From contig JAETXT010000008.1 of NCBI GenBank assembly GCA_019188255.1, forward strand, positions 558,001-622,000: a DNA stretch of 64,000 nt, given 5' to 3'. The notes under the pieces were generated by a model. The model made no database searches and had not been told where the DNA came from. It worked only from the letters and a program-made list of their open reading frames with translations. Below are positions 13,162-24,714 of this stretch, one piece after another. This stretch comes from Verticillium longisporum. Its lineage: Eukaryota > Ascomycota > Sordariomycetes > Glomerellales > Plectosphaerellaceae. The stretch's first letter is position 1. Every line of letters starts with the position of its first letter. The translations under genes were made by a program, and so were the position numbers.

Positions 13162-14639
13162 CTAGTGGTCGTTGAAGTCCTCGTCTCTGTTGTTTTGTTA
13201 GCACGAAGCTCGCCGCAACGATGGGATGTGGGGGAAATGTGCTTACCGGCCCGGGTACATGATGTCCTGGATGATGACAGCGCGGGTGTGGCTGTAGAGA
13301 ACCATGCAGTACGTCAGGAACAGCACGATGCTGAGACCAGTACCGACAGACTTGACCGCGTCGTTTCCAAGGGCATTGGCGATGGAGATTGTGGCCAGGA
13401 CGAAACCAGTGTTGGGGAAGACCATGGCCCACCAGCCAAGATGGAAGTACACGGGCGGCGCCTGGACGACGGCGGCGACGGCAATGCCCCACCACCAAGC
13501 GGCGAGAGCCCAGAGGAAGATGGCCGACATGAGCGCCATGGTGCGAATGAGGCCGGCGTCGATAAGGAATCCGTCGCCATCGGGGTCAAAGTTGTCGGGA
13601 AGGCCCTGGGCCATGCCAATGAGGGCGAGAGCCGTGAACGAGGGCGGGCCGACACACATGAATAGACCGGGTCGGTGCTCGCGGTTCGGCAGGCCAGCCT
13701 GCATGAGACGACCAACCATGTGGGAGTACATGAGGAGAGCGACAGACATGCCAAGGCCCTGGCAAGTCAGACCGGCAACAATAATTGGCACAGCCGAGAT
13801 ATCAGGCTGGGTGTCGGCGATGACGGAAGCAATGGTGCCAGACAGCATGACCGGGAAGATAGGTAGAATCCACGTAGGCATCATGGTCTGCAGGCCGAAG
13901 CTGTGGGCGGAGAAGACAAAGCTCTGTTTTGGGAATGGGTTAGTAACGTGAAGTTGTAGAAATAAGGCGATGGGAGAGACAAACGTATTGGAAGATGGCG
14001 AGAGAGATGGTCATAATCACATAGGCCCAGAAGGCTACCTGAATACCCCAGATGAGACGGTCATCGTCGAGGGGAATGGCATAACGTTGCGTGCTCGTGA
14101 TGAGAGTGGCGCACGAGAGGAAAAACGTCGGGAAGAAGAAGCCCTCTCGCTCATGGGTTAATGATTTTGTAAAGTCGCCAGGGAACAGGAAGAATCGGGC
14201 CAGAAGCATCGTTGTGACACCGGTGAAGAGAAGGATGTTGATGATGTAAACCGCGAGACCAATTTGCCTGAGGCCAGTGAATTGAAAGGGCTGCGCAAAG
14301 ATGAGCAGTGATAGACCACCGGTACTCATGACAAGCGTGTACCATGCCCAGGTGAAGTGGTGAAGGCGCTTCTTCAGTCCGTACCTCGGCCGATTGGGGT
14401 CATTGATGTCGATGCCGCCGTGGTCATCGTGGCCGTGTGCAGCGGGAGCGGGCGGGCCAGCGCCCTTCTCGACCACCGGTGTGACGTTCTTGTACTCAGG
14501 CTGCATGTTGCGCTTGAGGCTGTCGATGTCGACCTCGAGACGGGGAGCCCGGGCGGTTCATTTTGTAGTCGTACGAGTTCCTGCGCGTCGATGATCCTGA
14601 TTCGGTCCAAGCTGAGCCCTGAGGTTGGCCTCGATCCAT
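13162..14639 (-). CDS. TDT/SLAC1-family anion transporter (Mae1 malate or Ssu1 sulfite type), apparent frameshift near N-terminus
   Basis: The well-supported part is exons 13985-14506, 13247-13923 and 13162-13186 (407 codons) in one frame. It has about ten membrane helices and family motifs: HHFTWAWYTLVMSTGGLS near the start, QPFQFTGLRQIG, and MPTWILPIFPVMLSGT. Introns end GTTTGT..CAG and GTAAGC..CAG. Coding character continues upstream of the 14506 ATG, as RLEVDIDSLKRN in the same frame. Before that comes a second frame from an ATG at 14639 (MDRGQPQGSAW and on). The two join if the G-run at 14542-14545 is one base too long, which gives 451 residues. Members export or import C4-dicarboxylates or sulfite at the plasma membrane; which applies here is not visible. 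Alternatively the ATG at 14506 is the true start. Confidence 0.85.
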
Positions 14640-16859
14640 GGCGGTCTTCTAGAACGACGGAAGTGGCTGCCAAGGTTGTGGCAGTCGATTGTTTGTTGAT
14701 CACTCACGTAGTCCAATGTGAGATGCCAAGTTGATCAAGAGGTAGCCAAGGACGAATCCAGTCGTGGGTGGGTGTGGTGGTTGTATAAGCCAAGCAAGCC
14801 AAGAGAAACAAACCAATGCAGCCAAGCTTGTCGAAATGGAACACAAAGAAAGGAAGAAAGAGAAAAGGAGATACCGTTATACAGGAAGTTCAACTTTCGT
14901 AGATCTACATCGAGGCTTGGAGGGTCCTTGGCTGGTATGATATACGATTGGCAACAGTCCAAAGGGTGCAGTATTGCGTGGGGACAGACTTTGTTGCCTC
15001 CCGCTGGCTCCATTGTTGAACTGGACCATGAAGTCTCCACCGCCGGCAGAGTAAGACTTCGTCCTTTCGTTGAAACAGAACGCCAAGTTTAGCAGGGCTC
15101 ACACTCGCCAAGAGTCTGACCCTGCAACCCGTTTTTGGCAACCTCTCTGATGCAGCAGAGCCGCAGCCTACCATCCGGGCCGCACCCTCCCTGCCTCAGA
15201 CTGACTGGGCTGCACCCTGTACGGTAGAGAGAAGCGGGTCTCGAGGCGGCGGCACGTGTTTCTTCTATTCAAAGTCGTGGTCCGTGTGGGGGGAAGGCCG
15301 AAGGAGAGGTTCAAGGACGGAGGAGGCGCCCCCACGATCAGACGCGCGGAGGAAACCGGGAGTCGCAAGGGAGCTTTCCAGCAGATACAGGAACCATGGA
15401 CAAGAGACGACAGCAGGGATTGGCTATCGTGGACTCTTCAGTTGCATTGGGTTGTAAATGATCACCGTCGGCCATGACGAGACCCATCACAGTGAGACGT
15501 CGTCCAGGATTCACGATCATGAAGGCAACTGTGGCCAATGTCCTCTCAGTACCACGAATGCCGGGCGCGACCGGAGGGGGGGCGGACTGCAGACCGCTGA
15601 TCGCCCGCTGGGGTGCTCACTCTGCGGCTGGTGCAGCCGCGCAAGAGCCGCGATGTCGCCCGTGTGTCGTATTAATAGATGCGCGTTTTTGTTAGTCTTG
15701 CTTCAGGCAAGCAGCTGGAACACCAGATGGATGGGAAATCCCCTTCAGGGTGCTGCCCAGTATGCCTAAATTGGAGGTGTGGGCGGGACAACTTTGTTTC
15801 GCCATGACGTGCGCTCTGACCCCTGACGAGATAAGGAGGTCTCGAAACGGCGACTCACTGTCGCGGCGATAGGTCAAATCGCGTCGGTGCTGGAGCCTCA
15901 CATGTGCCAGCAACGTCCATCTCAAATTTTAAATGCTTCTTCCCAAACCGGTGTTTGCCGTTCTGAGCATCGGATCCGCATGCTCTGCTCCACCACCCCT
16001 TGAGCTTATCCGGCCGTGAATAGCTTCATCGATTTCATCTCGACTTAGACGGCCGACCCGCCAAGACGAAACACTGCGCCCACCAAAATTGGCTGGGGGC
16101 CCGGCCAGGTCCTAGACACGGTCGATTGAAATAGAGTCATAACGCAGTGGGACTTGAGATAAGGTGCCATTCAGCTCAATATGCGGTGATGGTGAACGCA
16201 TCGACAGTGATCGAGACGAGCTAGAGGCAAAACCGTCTTCGACTCATCTGTTCGTCAAGTCGCATCAATGATGAAACCTGCTGCTTCAAGCACCTCATTC
16301 GCGGCGATGGAATGTTCGATGAGGTATCATCTGGCCCAATAGCACCAATCCAGCCATACCCAGTGCAAGGACTGAGCTCGTCCAAGGGCTGAGCTCGTCG
16401 CTCGGTCGTGACGATCACGTCGATGATGCTGGCAGCGGAGTCCCGCCGCATCACCCTCGGGTAGACAAGACCTGCTGCCATCGCTTGAATATGCGAGGCT
16501 CGAGTGGTCCTCTCCTTTGCCAAGGACTATGAAAAGCAGCCTCCAGCCCCTTCAGATTTCCTCTTAGATTGCCCATGACCCTCGACATTGATCTTGTTTC
16601 GGCCTCGCATCTCCCTGTGTCCGAAAAAAAGAAGGCATTCATGGGGGAGTCAGTTGTGCATCGCAACATCTCCAACACTGCAACCACAGCAGGGACCACA
16701 CTGACAATCAGCGTCCGCTCATCGCGGCCATGTCCGGTGGCCTATTTCTGATGGATCATGTACCCTTCTGGCCGAGTGGCAGCCTACATACCTGTTGCTT
16801 CAGGCCGGGTATGCCGCTTGGTGGCAAAATTTGGAATTATCACTCAAGCTTGGTCAGGC
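14640..16859. other. Intergenic region, no recognised gene
   Basis: The first 500 bases are probably the promoter and 5' leader of the TDT transporter. They include splice-like signals (a GTGAGT donor about 14703 and a TTCTAG acceptor about 14650 on the minus strand) that would fit a 5' UTR intron. The remainder contains short unrelated open frames only. Nothing repetitive was seen. Confidence 0.4.
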
Positions 16860-19182
16860 TCATCGTGCGTCAGGGGCGAGGCTGAGCCCGTAGGTTGGTG
16901 GCCACAGCACTTCAGATCCAAGCGGAATGCCGGTCGGGTTCTCATGTGCGGGGCATCCAAGCAACTCAGCAAGCTTGGTGTAAAGCGCTTGGTCTCGGTT
17001 CGGCTGGTTGCCCAATAGACCCTGGGCGAGATACATTGGATTCGTCGCTGACCGCAATATCGAGTGTAGCGTCTGCGTCGAGGTCGGTCAGCTTGGCCAA
17101 GTGGTCAGTCATCTGTCAGGAACTCGAAAACTCACCTCGGCGTCTTCTCTAGGCGTTGAGCGAGGAGTTCCAGGCGTGATGACGAGGGGGCTCTCGACTG
17201 CTGAGCCTTCGTGCGCCTCCTGGACGACAAGCTGAGCTGTTCGCTGCAGCGTAGCGCAGGATCTAAGAACCCTGTTGAGGCTACATCGTTCCTCGCGCTC
17301 AAACCGCTGCAGGAACCGAGAGAAGGACCTCGTAGCTTGTAAAAGCTTGATCGCCTGCGCCGTTGCGGGTTCATCCAAAATACCTGTAATCAATACAAGG
17401 ACAGCACACAGCGGATACGCCAAGTTTCTCCTAAGCACCGTGTTAACCCCGTCATGCCTTGCAAATTCGTCAGACCGTGTCTCACCAGAGGAAAGTGAAT
17501 GCGGGTTCTTTGTAAGTGCAGTAAATCCGAATCACGGCTTGTGCTGCTGATCGAGATCGGAGCAGACAGTGCCGGGAGCGAGGCACATCGTAATGAAGGA
17601 TGGGATCCAAGTGCGACTGGGTTCTTTCCACGCGAAGTGCAATGGGACCGTCCTCGCTACTGTGTCTTAACGCCCAGTGGGTCAATAAGAGACAGTTGTT
17701 GAAACCGAGGAAGACATCGAGCTTGTCGCCTTGCAAGCTGTCGCCGTCGGAAATACCATCCACAATGTCATCATCTAAAGTACCTGGCAACGAGTTTTTC
17801 CATCCGTCGAGTAGTACTTCACAGTCCAGAATGGTCTGAAAGGTTTGGCCACCGTCGAGCTTGAGGCTCTTAGCCGTGTATAGTCGTCGAGAGATTTGGG
17901 CTTCAATCTGGGCCAGCTGTGCCCGCAGTCGAAACCAGGGCACATCTGTGCCCTGAGTTTCTGGCAGGTCAATCTCAATATCCTCGTCGCTAATCATGGG
18001 CGGGACACCATGCAGGATACTCATCGACTTGTCCAATACATACGTGGACCAGAAAACGCAGTCCTGTTTTCTGTTCCCTCCACCAGTATGCTTTGACTCG
18101 GCGCCCCTGTGGAAACCTAGACGGATCGACATGGCCGATGCGGACGATGCAAGTGAAATTGCCAAACTGGTAAATAAGGTGCCCTGCATCCAAATGGCCA
18201 TGGCGACGATTGCATTCACAGCAATGGCGTCGTCGCCTCTTGTCAACAGCTCTGGCAACGCCTCAAAAGCGTTCATGAAAAAGGACCAGATGGGCCGGTG
18301 CATCAGGAAGCACGATTCGTTTAGGCACTTGAGGCTTGCGCCCAAGGCGATGCAGACATTCGCGTATGCCCAACCTGCGGCACTTTCGAACAATTCGTCA
18401 GCTCCAGAACGTCCGTCCGTTGCCGAAAGACCACCATAGCGAGGCAGGAAATCGGCGAGGTTGAGGGCCGGAAAAGTCTCCGCGACGTGATCGGCCAGGG
18501 GTAGCCACAATGTGATGGCATCGTGACGCTGCAGGCCTGCCGTGTAGCAACGGCGAACAAAGGTAGGGCCAGTGAACTTGGGTTGTGGGGTGCTCATCCA
18601 TCTTCTGATGGCGCCGACAAGCGGCATCCTGGTGTGGAGTTCTGACATAACTCCAAGATCAGGGAACAAGACCTCTGTCTCTTGCTCAGGTTCTGCTGCA
18701 TCTGCCGGCGTAGATTTTGGATTCGAGGGGTCCTGCGTATCCGGGATGTCAGGGGTCAGTTCAGTCACATCAGTTGCAGGCTGAGCATCTGCAGTTGAAG
18801 GACCTGGGGCAGTTTCCGGTTGGGAGATCCCAGCGTGCTGTAGGGTCGATTCCATTTTAGAGAGTCGCTCCTCTAGCGCGCGAACATATTCCTTACTGCC
18901 ATTTATCAATTGACCGCCAAATCCATTTCCATTGTTGGGGGATGACTGACTTGCGGCCGGGGCCACGCCTCCTTGGGGCCACGTCGTAGACACACTCATG
19001 ACCCTGGCTGAGACAGGACGAGCACGATGGCCTACCGGCATCGCACCGGCTTTTTCTTGAACGGCATCTTTTGCAGGCCTGTCATCGTTACTAACTGATT
19101 TGAATGTGTCCAATTGAAAGGGTTGCGCCTTTACCTGCTGGGTTCGATGTGCTCTCTCAGCCTGTTGATTTGATGCCGACAT
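16860..19182 (-). CDS. Zn2Cys6 transcription factor with fungal-specific MHR domain
   Basis: Exons 19135-19182, 18951-19078, 18895... to 17486 (17486-18895), 17136-17430 and 16860-17072 sum to 2094 nt, or 697 residues. A 566-codon open frame runs through the first two introns and hides the zinc cluster. Splicing at GTAAAG..GACAG and GTCAGT..GGCAG reveals C-x2-C-x6-C-x6-C-x2-C-x6-C (ACKRCRSRKSRC then PSCSSC). A basic linker follows, then the dimerising coiled coil NKEYVRALEERLSKME. The middle homology region includes LADFLPRYGG, SAMSIRLGFHRG and FWSTYVLDKSMSILHG, typical of this class. It should bind CGG-type sites in the nucleus. It is divergent from the NmrA gene 771 bp away and may control the neighbouring amidase/DUF3237/MFS genes; that link is inference. 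Confidence 0.9.
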
Positions 19183-19953
19183 GGCTGTTTCTGGTTGGAG
19201 GGGAGTGAGCCACTTTGGTTAGGTACTTGGGTACTTCAGTCGTGGATCCTAGAGCTTGACAATCAATCGTCAAGGGAACGCGCGGTCATCATAGGAGCTT
19301 AGAAGGTCGGCTGGGGTGAATGGAGACCGAAAAAAGGGCTGAAATGTTATTGTTGAAGGTCGAGGATTTGTCAATCGAGGCCTCAATGTTCCCGCCAGTG
19401 GCTGGTACCAATCGAGGTGGAGTGCTCATCGGGGGCATTTTGGTTCCGAAACACATGAACCTTGAGCGAGAGGGGACGACGTAAACCTTGGTCGGAGCTT
19501 TTTCCATGAGCCTCAGCCGGCCGGTGCATACCCATAGTTACAAGATGATGTTTTGATTCCGGAGGTGTGCACATCGTGTACGATATTCTGAAGCGACGTC
19601 TATGTAAAATGTCGTCACTGAGACTCTGTCGCTGAAGAAGGCGATGCGCTGAGTAGTCACAATGATGGCCTTGTATTTGCTACTGACATTTTTATCTCGG
19701 GACGTTTAAGACGGCGATGTATTGCTTGGAATCAATTTACATCCGAATCATCACCATTCGCACATCACCGTTTGTAAACTCGCGACGGACATTTTTGGAA
19801 TGAATACAAAAGGCCATCAAGGCCTCGTCGACAGTGCAGATCTCGAATGGAGAATCACCAGATCACATCTCGTTATCACTGTCATCCGTTTCTCATCCAT
19901 TCCCAGTTTCCCCCTCCCAGCTACCTAGTTCAAGTTCTTTACCGCAACTCAAA
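19183..19953. promoter_or_regulatory. Divergent intergenic region between Zn2Cys6 factor and NmrA gene
   Basis: 771 bp shared by two outward-facing genes, so it must hold both promoters. The plus-strand leader just upstream of 19954 is pyrimidine-rich (TTTCCCCCTCCC, then CAAAATGG at the start). I did not identify a specific operator. A single CGG-type palindrome search would be needed to name binding sites. Confidence 0.4.
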
Positions 19954-21044
19954 ATGGTTGTCATTGCTGTCGCAGGCGGAACCGGAAATGTCGGCCGCAC
20001 CATAGTTCAGGCTCTCGTCGCCATGGGCAAGCACGAAGTCAAGATCCTCGGTCGCAAGGTGAATAGCTGTCTCCTCGTCAATGAATTGGTCAGGATTGTC
20101 ACTAATGAAGTCGAAGCCCAACCCAGAGCTTGAGAAAGAGCTCGGAGCAGCCATCATTCCAGTTGATTATGTCGATGTTGCGGCTACCACGAAGGCGCTG
20201 GAGGCCAACAACGTCCATACCGTCGTCTCGGCCATCGCGATGATGCTGCCTGATGGCAGCGTGCCCCTGAAGAGGACCTTATTCGCGCGGCTGACGCCTC
20301 CAAGACCACCAAGAGGATAATTTCCAGTGGATGGAGCATTCCTCACTCTCCCGAGTACGTCCTTTGCATGGGCATATCTCAGTTGCAGAAATGATACTGA
20401 CTCTGTTGAAGGCAAATCAAAGACCTCCCTTCAGTCGTTCCCAAGCTCAATGCCGAGAAGGCCCTCCAGAACGCAAAGGACCTTGAATACACCGTCGTTC
20501 ACCACGGATTCTTCCTTGACTACTGGACTTCCAAGCCGACGAACATGACACCGATGACCATGATTGTTGACATTGCCAATAAGGCTGCCGCTGTGCCGGG
20601 TGACGGAAACACGCCCATCGCCTTCACCCACACCACAGATGTTGCGAAATTTGTCGCCGCCCTTATTGAGGCTGACAAGTGGGAGGCCCACTCTACGATT
20701 GTGGGCGACAAGGTGTCCTGGAACGAGTTTGTGAAGCTGGCCGAGGCTGCACAGGGTAGGTTTCCGATAACACGCCCTCATGAGTGCACCCTTCATTACT
20801 GACGCAGGGAATAGGCTCCAAGTTCAATGTCGCCTACGACTCGGTTCAAGATCTCGAGAATGGCAAGGTTACCGAGCTCCCGGGCCACGTTCACGCCTAC
20901 CAGTTCATCCCGAAGGAGTTCCTTCAGGGACTGATTCGTACATTTGGGCTTTGGTTCGCCGGCGGCGCATTCGACATCACCCCATCGCCCCTTGCTTCGA
21001 GCATCCAGACCCTGAAGGTGAAGGAGGCCCTTGAGTATAAGTAG
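19954..21044 (+). CDS. NmrA-like NAD(P)-binding reductase, apparent 1-nt frameshift
   Basis: Exons 19954-20058, 20117-20354, 20412-20755 and 20815-21044. The Rossmann motif AVAGGTGNVGR starts at residue 5. Later motifs fit the NmrA/isoflavone-reductase family: LGRKPNPELEKELG, HTVVSAIAMM, LIRAADASKTTKR, VVHHGFFLDYW and FTHTTDVAKFVAALIEA. Total exon length is 917 nt, one short of a multiple of three. The frame changes between DGSVP and PEEDLIRAAD, exactly at the C-run 20264-20267, which would need a fifth C. As written, translation would stop at 20320. Intact, it would be about 305 residues, normal for the family. Such proteins reduce small aromatic or keto substrates with NADPH or act as redox-sensing regulators. 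Either an assembly error or a real null allele. Confidence 0.82.
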
Positions 21045-21318
21045 GCCAGGAGAACGATCGCAGTAGTGATGACCGGATAACGGTCTCAATGAGATGATCA
21101 TTTGATGACTTTAAAGACCAATTCCGCGCTCGCAACTTTCTATGAAATGAGGATGTCTCGGTGCAGATCTTCGGGGCGCCAATGTGTGAACCTCGGTGAA
21201 CGTTGTTATTATCGAAAATGCTTTCCCTTGATCAACTCTCATGCAAGCTACCCTGGGTTTCACGTCATATCATATCTACAGGACTGTACTTCCCCTCGCC
21301 TCGTGTTGGTGTGTGCAA

Positions 21319-23342
21319 CTAGATCCGTGGCCGAGAGTGTGCCAATTGCGCATCCTGCCGTAGCTCTTTGTCAATCAATTCCATAGCTTGAAGGCACTCT
21401 TCATCGTGGAACCTGGGTGCGACGATCTGAATGGCGCACGGGGCTCCATCAGCTGCTTCGGGGATATCTATCTTTGGGTCAGCATTGTTCGAACCACGCC
21501 AGTGGGTAGATGGAGTCATACAATCAGAGTCGAAGGTGGCATTGCCCTTCTGGTGTTCAGGGAACTCGGCACTCGAGGAGCTGCCATATGGGATGATGCC
21601 TGCCGGATACTGTTGTGGGGTTTCAGTCAACAGGTTACTTCATTTGGACAGGAACCAGAGACTCACGTCGAGGACGTTCCACATGAGCGTGTACATCGGA
21701 CAACCATACGTATCATGCGAGACCGACGTGCTGATCGCACCAGGCGCAAGTACAACGTCGAGGTCGAAGCTGCCCCAAGTCTTCTGCCACGCTTCTGCAT
21801 ACGCTGCTTTGACCTTGGTAATCTGAATCGTTTCTGCAAACTTGTCTCCGCTCGGGGGCACTGGGAGGCCGCCATGGGCGAAAGGGTGCACGCGTTTCTC
21901 GACCGAATACACCAGCGGCTCGCCGGCCTCCTCGAGTACCTGATCGGGACTAGGACCTCCTAGCGTGAAGAGCTGGAAGCCAATACGTCCACCCAGGTCC
22001 ACGCTTGTACTGGCTTCGTATGGCAGGTGGACAATGTTGTGGCCCTTGGCCTTGAGGACGGCTACGGCCTTGTCGATGGTGTGACGGACCGGGGGATGGA
22101 GTTTGTACAGGGGATCCTCAGGAAGGACACCAATTGTAAGGCGCTTCGCGTAGTTGTGCGGCAGCGCCCTCCATCCAAGATGATGGGCTGTGGGATCATA
22201 CTTCCAGGGCGATCGCCTCGTGACAGTCTGCATGAAGAGGGACAAATCGGCAACCGAATTGGCGAGAGGCCCAGCTGTAGGTTCTATGAGGTCGAGCCCA
22301 TGAATGGGGAATGGGTAATGCGATTGACCCCCAAAAGGAACACGGTTCGAGCTCGGTTTGAAGCCGTACGTGCCGCAGCAGAGGGAAGGGATCCGGATGG
22401 AACCCGCAATGTCGGTGCCGACTCCCAAAGGTGATCCTCTGAAGCCTACAAGCGCTCCCTCGCCTCCGGATGAGCCGCCTGCCGTCAGTGTTGTCTTGTG
22501 GGGACACAGTGTCCTTCCAAAAATATGATTTTCCGAGTCGGCCGTCTAATTCAAACCTAGGTTAGCGTTTCAATGATTGAAGGGCATCTGAATGGTGGCA
22601 ACGGACCATCATTGTCTGGGGCACATTTGTCTTGCAGTACAGAACAGCGCCTGCATCCAGCAACAAATCCACAAGAGCCGAATTCTTGTTCGGAGGATCC
22701 CGCCTCAGATATTCAGTGTATCCGACCGTTGCATGCTTTCCCTTAACATGGAGAGAATCCTGCCCACCATTTAGTACTGGGGAGTGGGAAGCTTTGAAAT
22801 GGAGTAACAGCGTACCTTGAGACTGACTGGTAGACCGTGCAAAGGTCCTACGACCTTGCCGGTCGTTTGAAGCTGCTGATCCAGCCATTTTGCTCGTTCA
22901 ATTCCTTCATCAAAGAAGATCTCGGTCAGACACGAAGTCTTATTCATGCCGTTAGTGATGATGTCATTTTTTCAGGTGACAGGCTAGGCCCCCTTACGGT
23001 TTGTTGAGCAACAGCGGCCATCTTGCAGAAAGTCGCAGTGACCTCCTCAGAAGTGAGCTCGCCGGCGTGGATCTTCTGAACAAGCTCCGACGCGGTTGCT
23101 TGTGAGATTCCGATCTCGTGGTCGGATAGCAGGCCCGACTTCTGCGCAGTCTGGAGCTCGACAAGGCGTCCATGGCGGTCTGTTCCGTGTCCGGTGATTT
23201 CTTTGAGCGTATCTTCACTGAGAACCCATGCCTTTGGGATTGCTTCACGCTGCTTCTGAGAGTGAACTGCTGCCAAAGCTGCCCAATCTGAGGACAGGGA
23301 TGATGAATTCTTTTCGATGCTTAGGGCGGCTACGGAACCCAT
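21319..23342 (-). CDS. Amidase-signature family hydrolase (acetamidase/fatty-acid amide hydrolase type)
   Basis: Exons 22998-23342, 22816-22938, 22607-22759, 21667-22545 and 21319-21609 total 1791 nt, or 596 residues, normal for fungal amidases. The Ser-cisSer-Lys triad is visible: K156 in LPVSLKDS, S233 in GGSSGGEG and nucleophile S256 in [11 protein letters not shown]. The start at 23342 (MGSVAALS) is preferred to the upstream in-frame ATG at 23405, which adds a non-family tail. It hydrolyses a carboxamide to acid and ammonia, probably in the cytosol. It lies tail-to-tail with the NmrA gene (274 bp) and head-to-head with the DUF3237 gene, suggesting shared use on one substrate. Substrate unknown. 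Confidence 0.93.
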
Positions 23343-23864
23343 TGTAAAGCGTGGTGTTGACGTGGAATGTAGATTTTGTTCGTCGGAAATCTTGTAAAGC
23401 TGCACATGGACAGGCGAAAGGAGGACTTCCGTATTCCAGTCTTTATCTATGCCCTACTGCCGAGACATGTAGCTCGGCATTTTACGTTACGAGACCCCCG
23501 ATCACCGGCACACGCAACGCCGACGGAAGGCCGCATGCAACAAGGGTCAAGAAGAAGCTGGGGATAGTGGATACTGTGATGCGCAGCGCGGGGTAGCTTC
23601 TTCACCAGGGGGCGGGGAATGGAGGGTTCGGCGCATACATTGCCCAAATCGGGAAAGGCATTGCGCTCGAGGCTCCAGGGGCGGCTCCCAGCATCGGCAT
23701 CCAGCCGGTTGGAGAAGCCACCTCGCCATGAATATGCATGGTTGTATTTAAGGCATAACGTCGAGTAGTCAGGGCGGGCGATGGAATGGCGGCGACCCTG
23801 TCACACCACCTCTCCGTCAGTTGTGTAGCACCGACTCTGCTGGACAAACGCAGCTCAACCCAAG
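23343..23864. promoter_or_regulatory. Bidirectional promoter region of amidase and DUF3237 genes
   Basis: 522 bp between two outward-facing starts, so the two genes are likely co-regulated. No clear operator was picked out by eye. The plus-strand side carries TATTTAAGG near 23745, a possible TATA-like element about 120 bp before the DUF3237 start. Confidence 0.45.
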
Positions 23865-24526
23865 ATGGCGCCTCAAACTACGTCTGCTGATGCTCGGCAT
23901 GTTTCTTCGCCCGGAAATCCGTTTGCTGCTCAGGAACCTGCTGTACCACCCATGCGCATGCCCCACCTCGAGTTTGTGTATCGCATCGTGGCCAACATGG
24001 ACCAGACAAAGGTGTCCGAGATCAGAAATATTGACGGAGCGGGACTGATAAGGCTCATACTGCCAATCAAGGACGGCATTATAGACGGGCCTCGGATCAA
24101 GGGCGTTATCGTCGAGGACAGTGGTGCAGATTGGGCGGAGATTCCGAATCCTGATAAGGTAAGTTGAATCGGTTCCGACCTTGAGGTGAGAATCTGCAGC
24201 TAATCTCGGAAACGGGGGCCTAGATCTTCACAAGGCTTAACGCTCGATACACTATCAAGACCCATGACGGATTCCATATCTTGGTCACTGCTACGGGAAT
24301 TTTCCGCCCAGGGCCAGGTGTTGAGATGAGCAAGCCGGCGCCGGATGCATCACAAGACGACGTTGAATACTTTACTCAGATACGACTAGAAGCGCCTGGA
24401 GATAGTCCTTACAACTGGCTGAACGGTATAGTGCCCGTGGGAGTCATGACCATGTCAAAGGGGAGGCCAATCATTGATTGTTATCGATTGACCAACTTTC
24501 CCGGGGTCACGGCAGAGAATCTGTAG
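23865..24526 (+). CDS. DUF3237 family protein
   Basis: Two exons, 23865-24158 and 24224-24526, give 198 residues. The intron starts GTAAGT and ends CCTAG. The domain runs from about residue 30 to the end: MPHLEFVYRIVANMD, then IKGVIVEDSGADW, RYTIKTHDGFHILVTATG, FFTQ-like EYFTQIRLEAP and YNWLNGIVPVGV. These are the conserved blocks of DUF3237, a small beta-barrel of unknown biochemical role often found next to oxidoreductases and hydrolases. No signal peptide. It shares its promoter region with the amidase and ends 188 bp from the end of the broken MFS gene. Confidence 0.85.
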
Positions 24527-24714
24527 GACCGACCGCCTACTCAATAAGTAAATACATGCACTGAGTTTAAACTTGTGATCGAGGATGTTTTATTTGGTTC
24601 TTTTTTCATTTGTTTCTTCTTGCAAATCAGTTATGCATCATGTGTGATGGGTTGAAGGAAAGGCTGTCCTCCAGCACCAAGCCCCTAAGGCAGCAAAAAT
24701 ATAGCTACCATAAA

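Noticed and set aside
13304..13951. 215-codon plus-strand open frame
   Set aside because: Antisense shadow of the TDT transporter exon, with no family motif.
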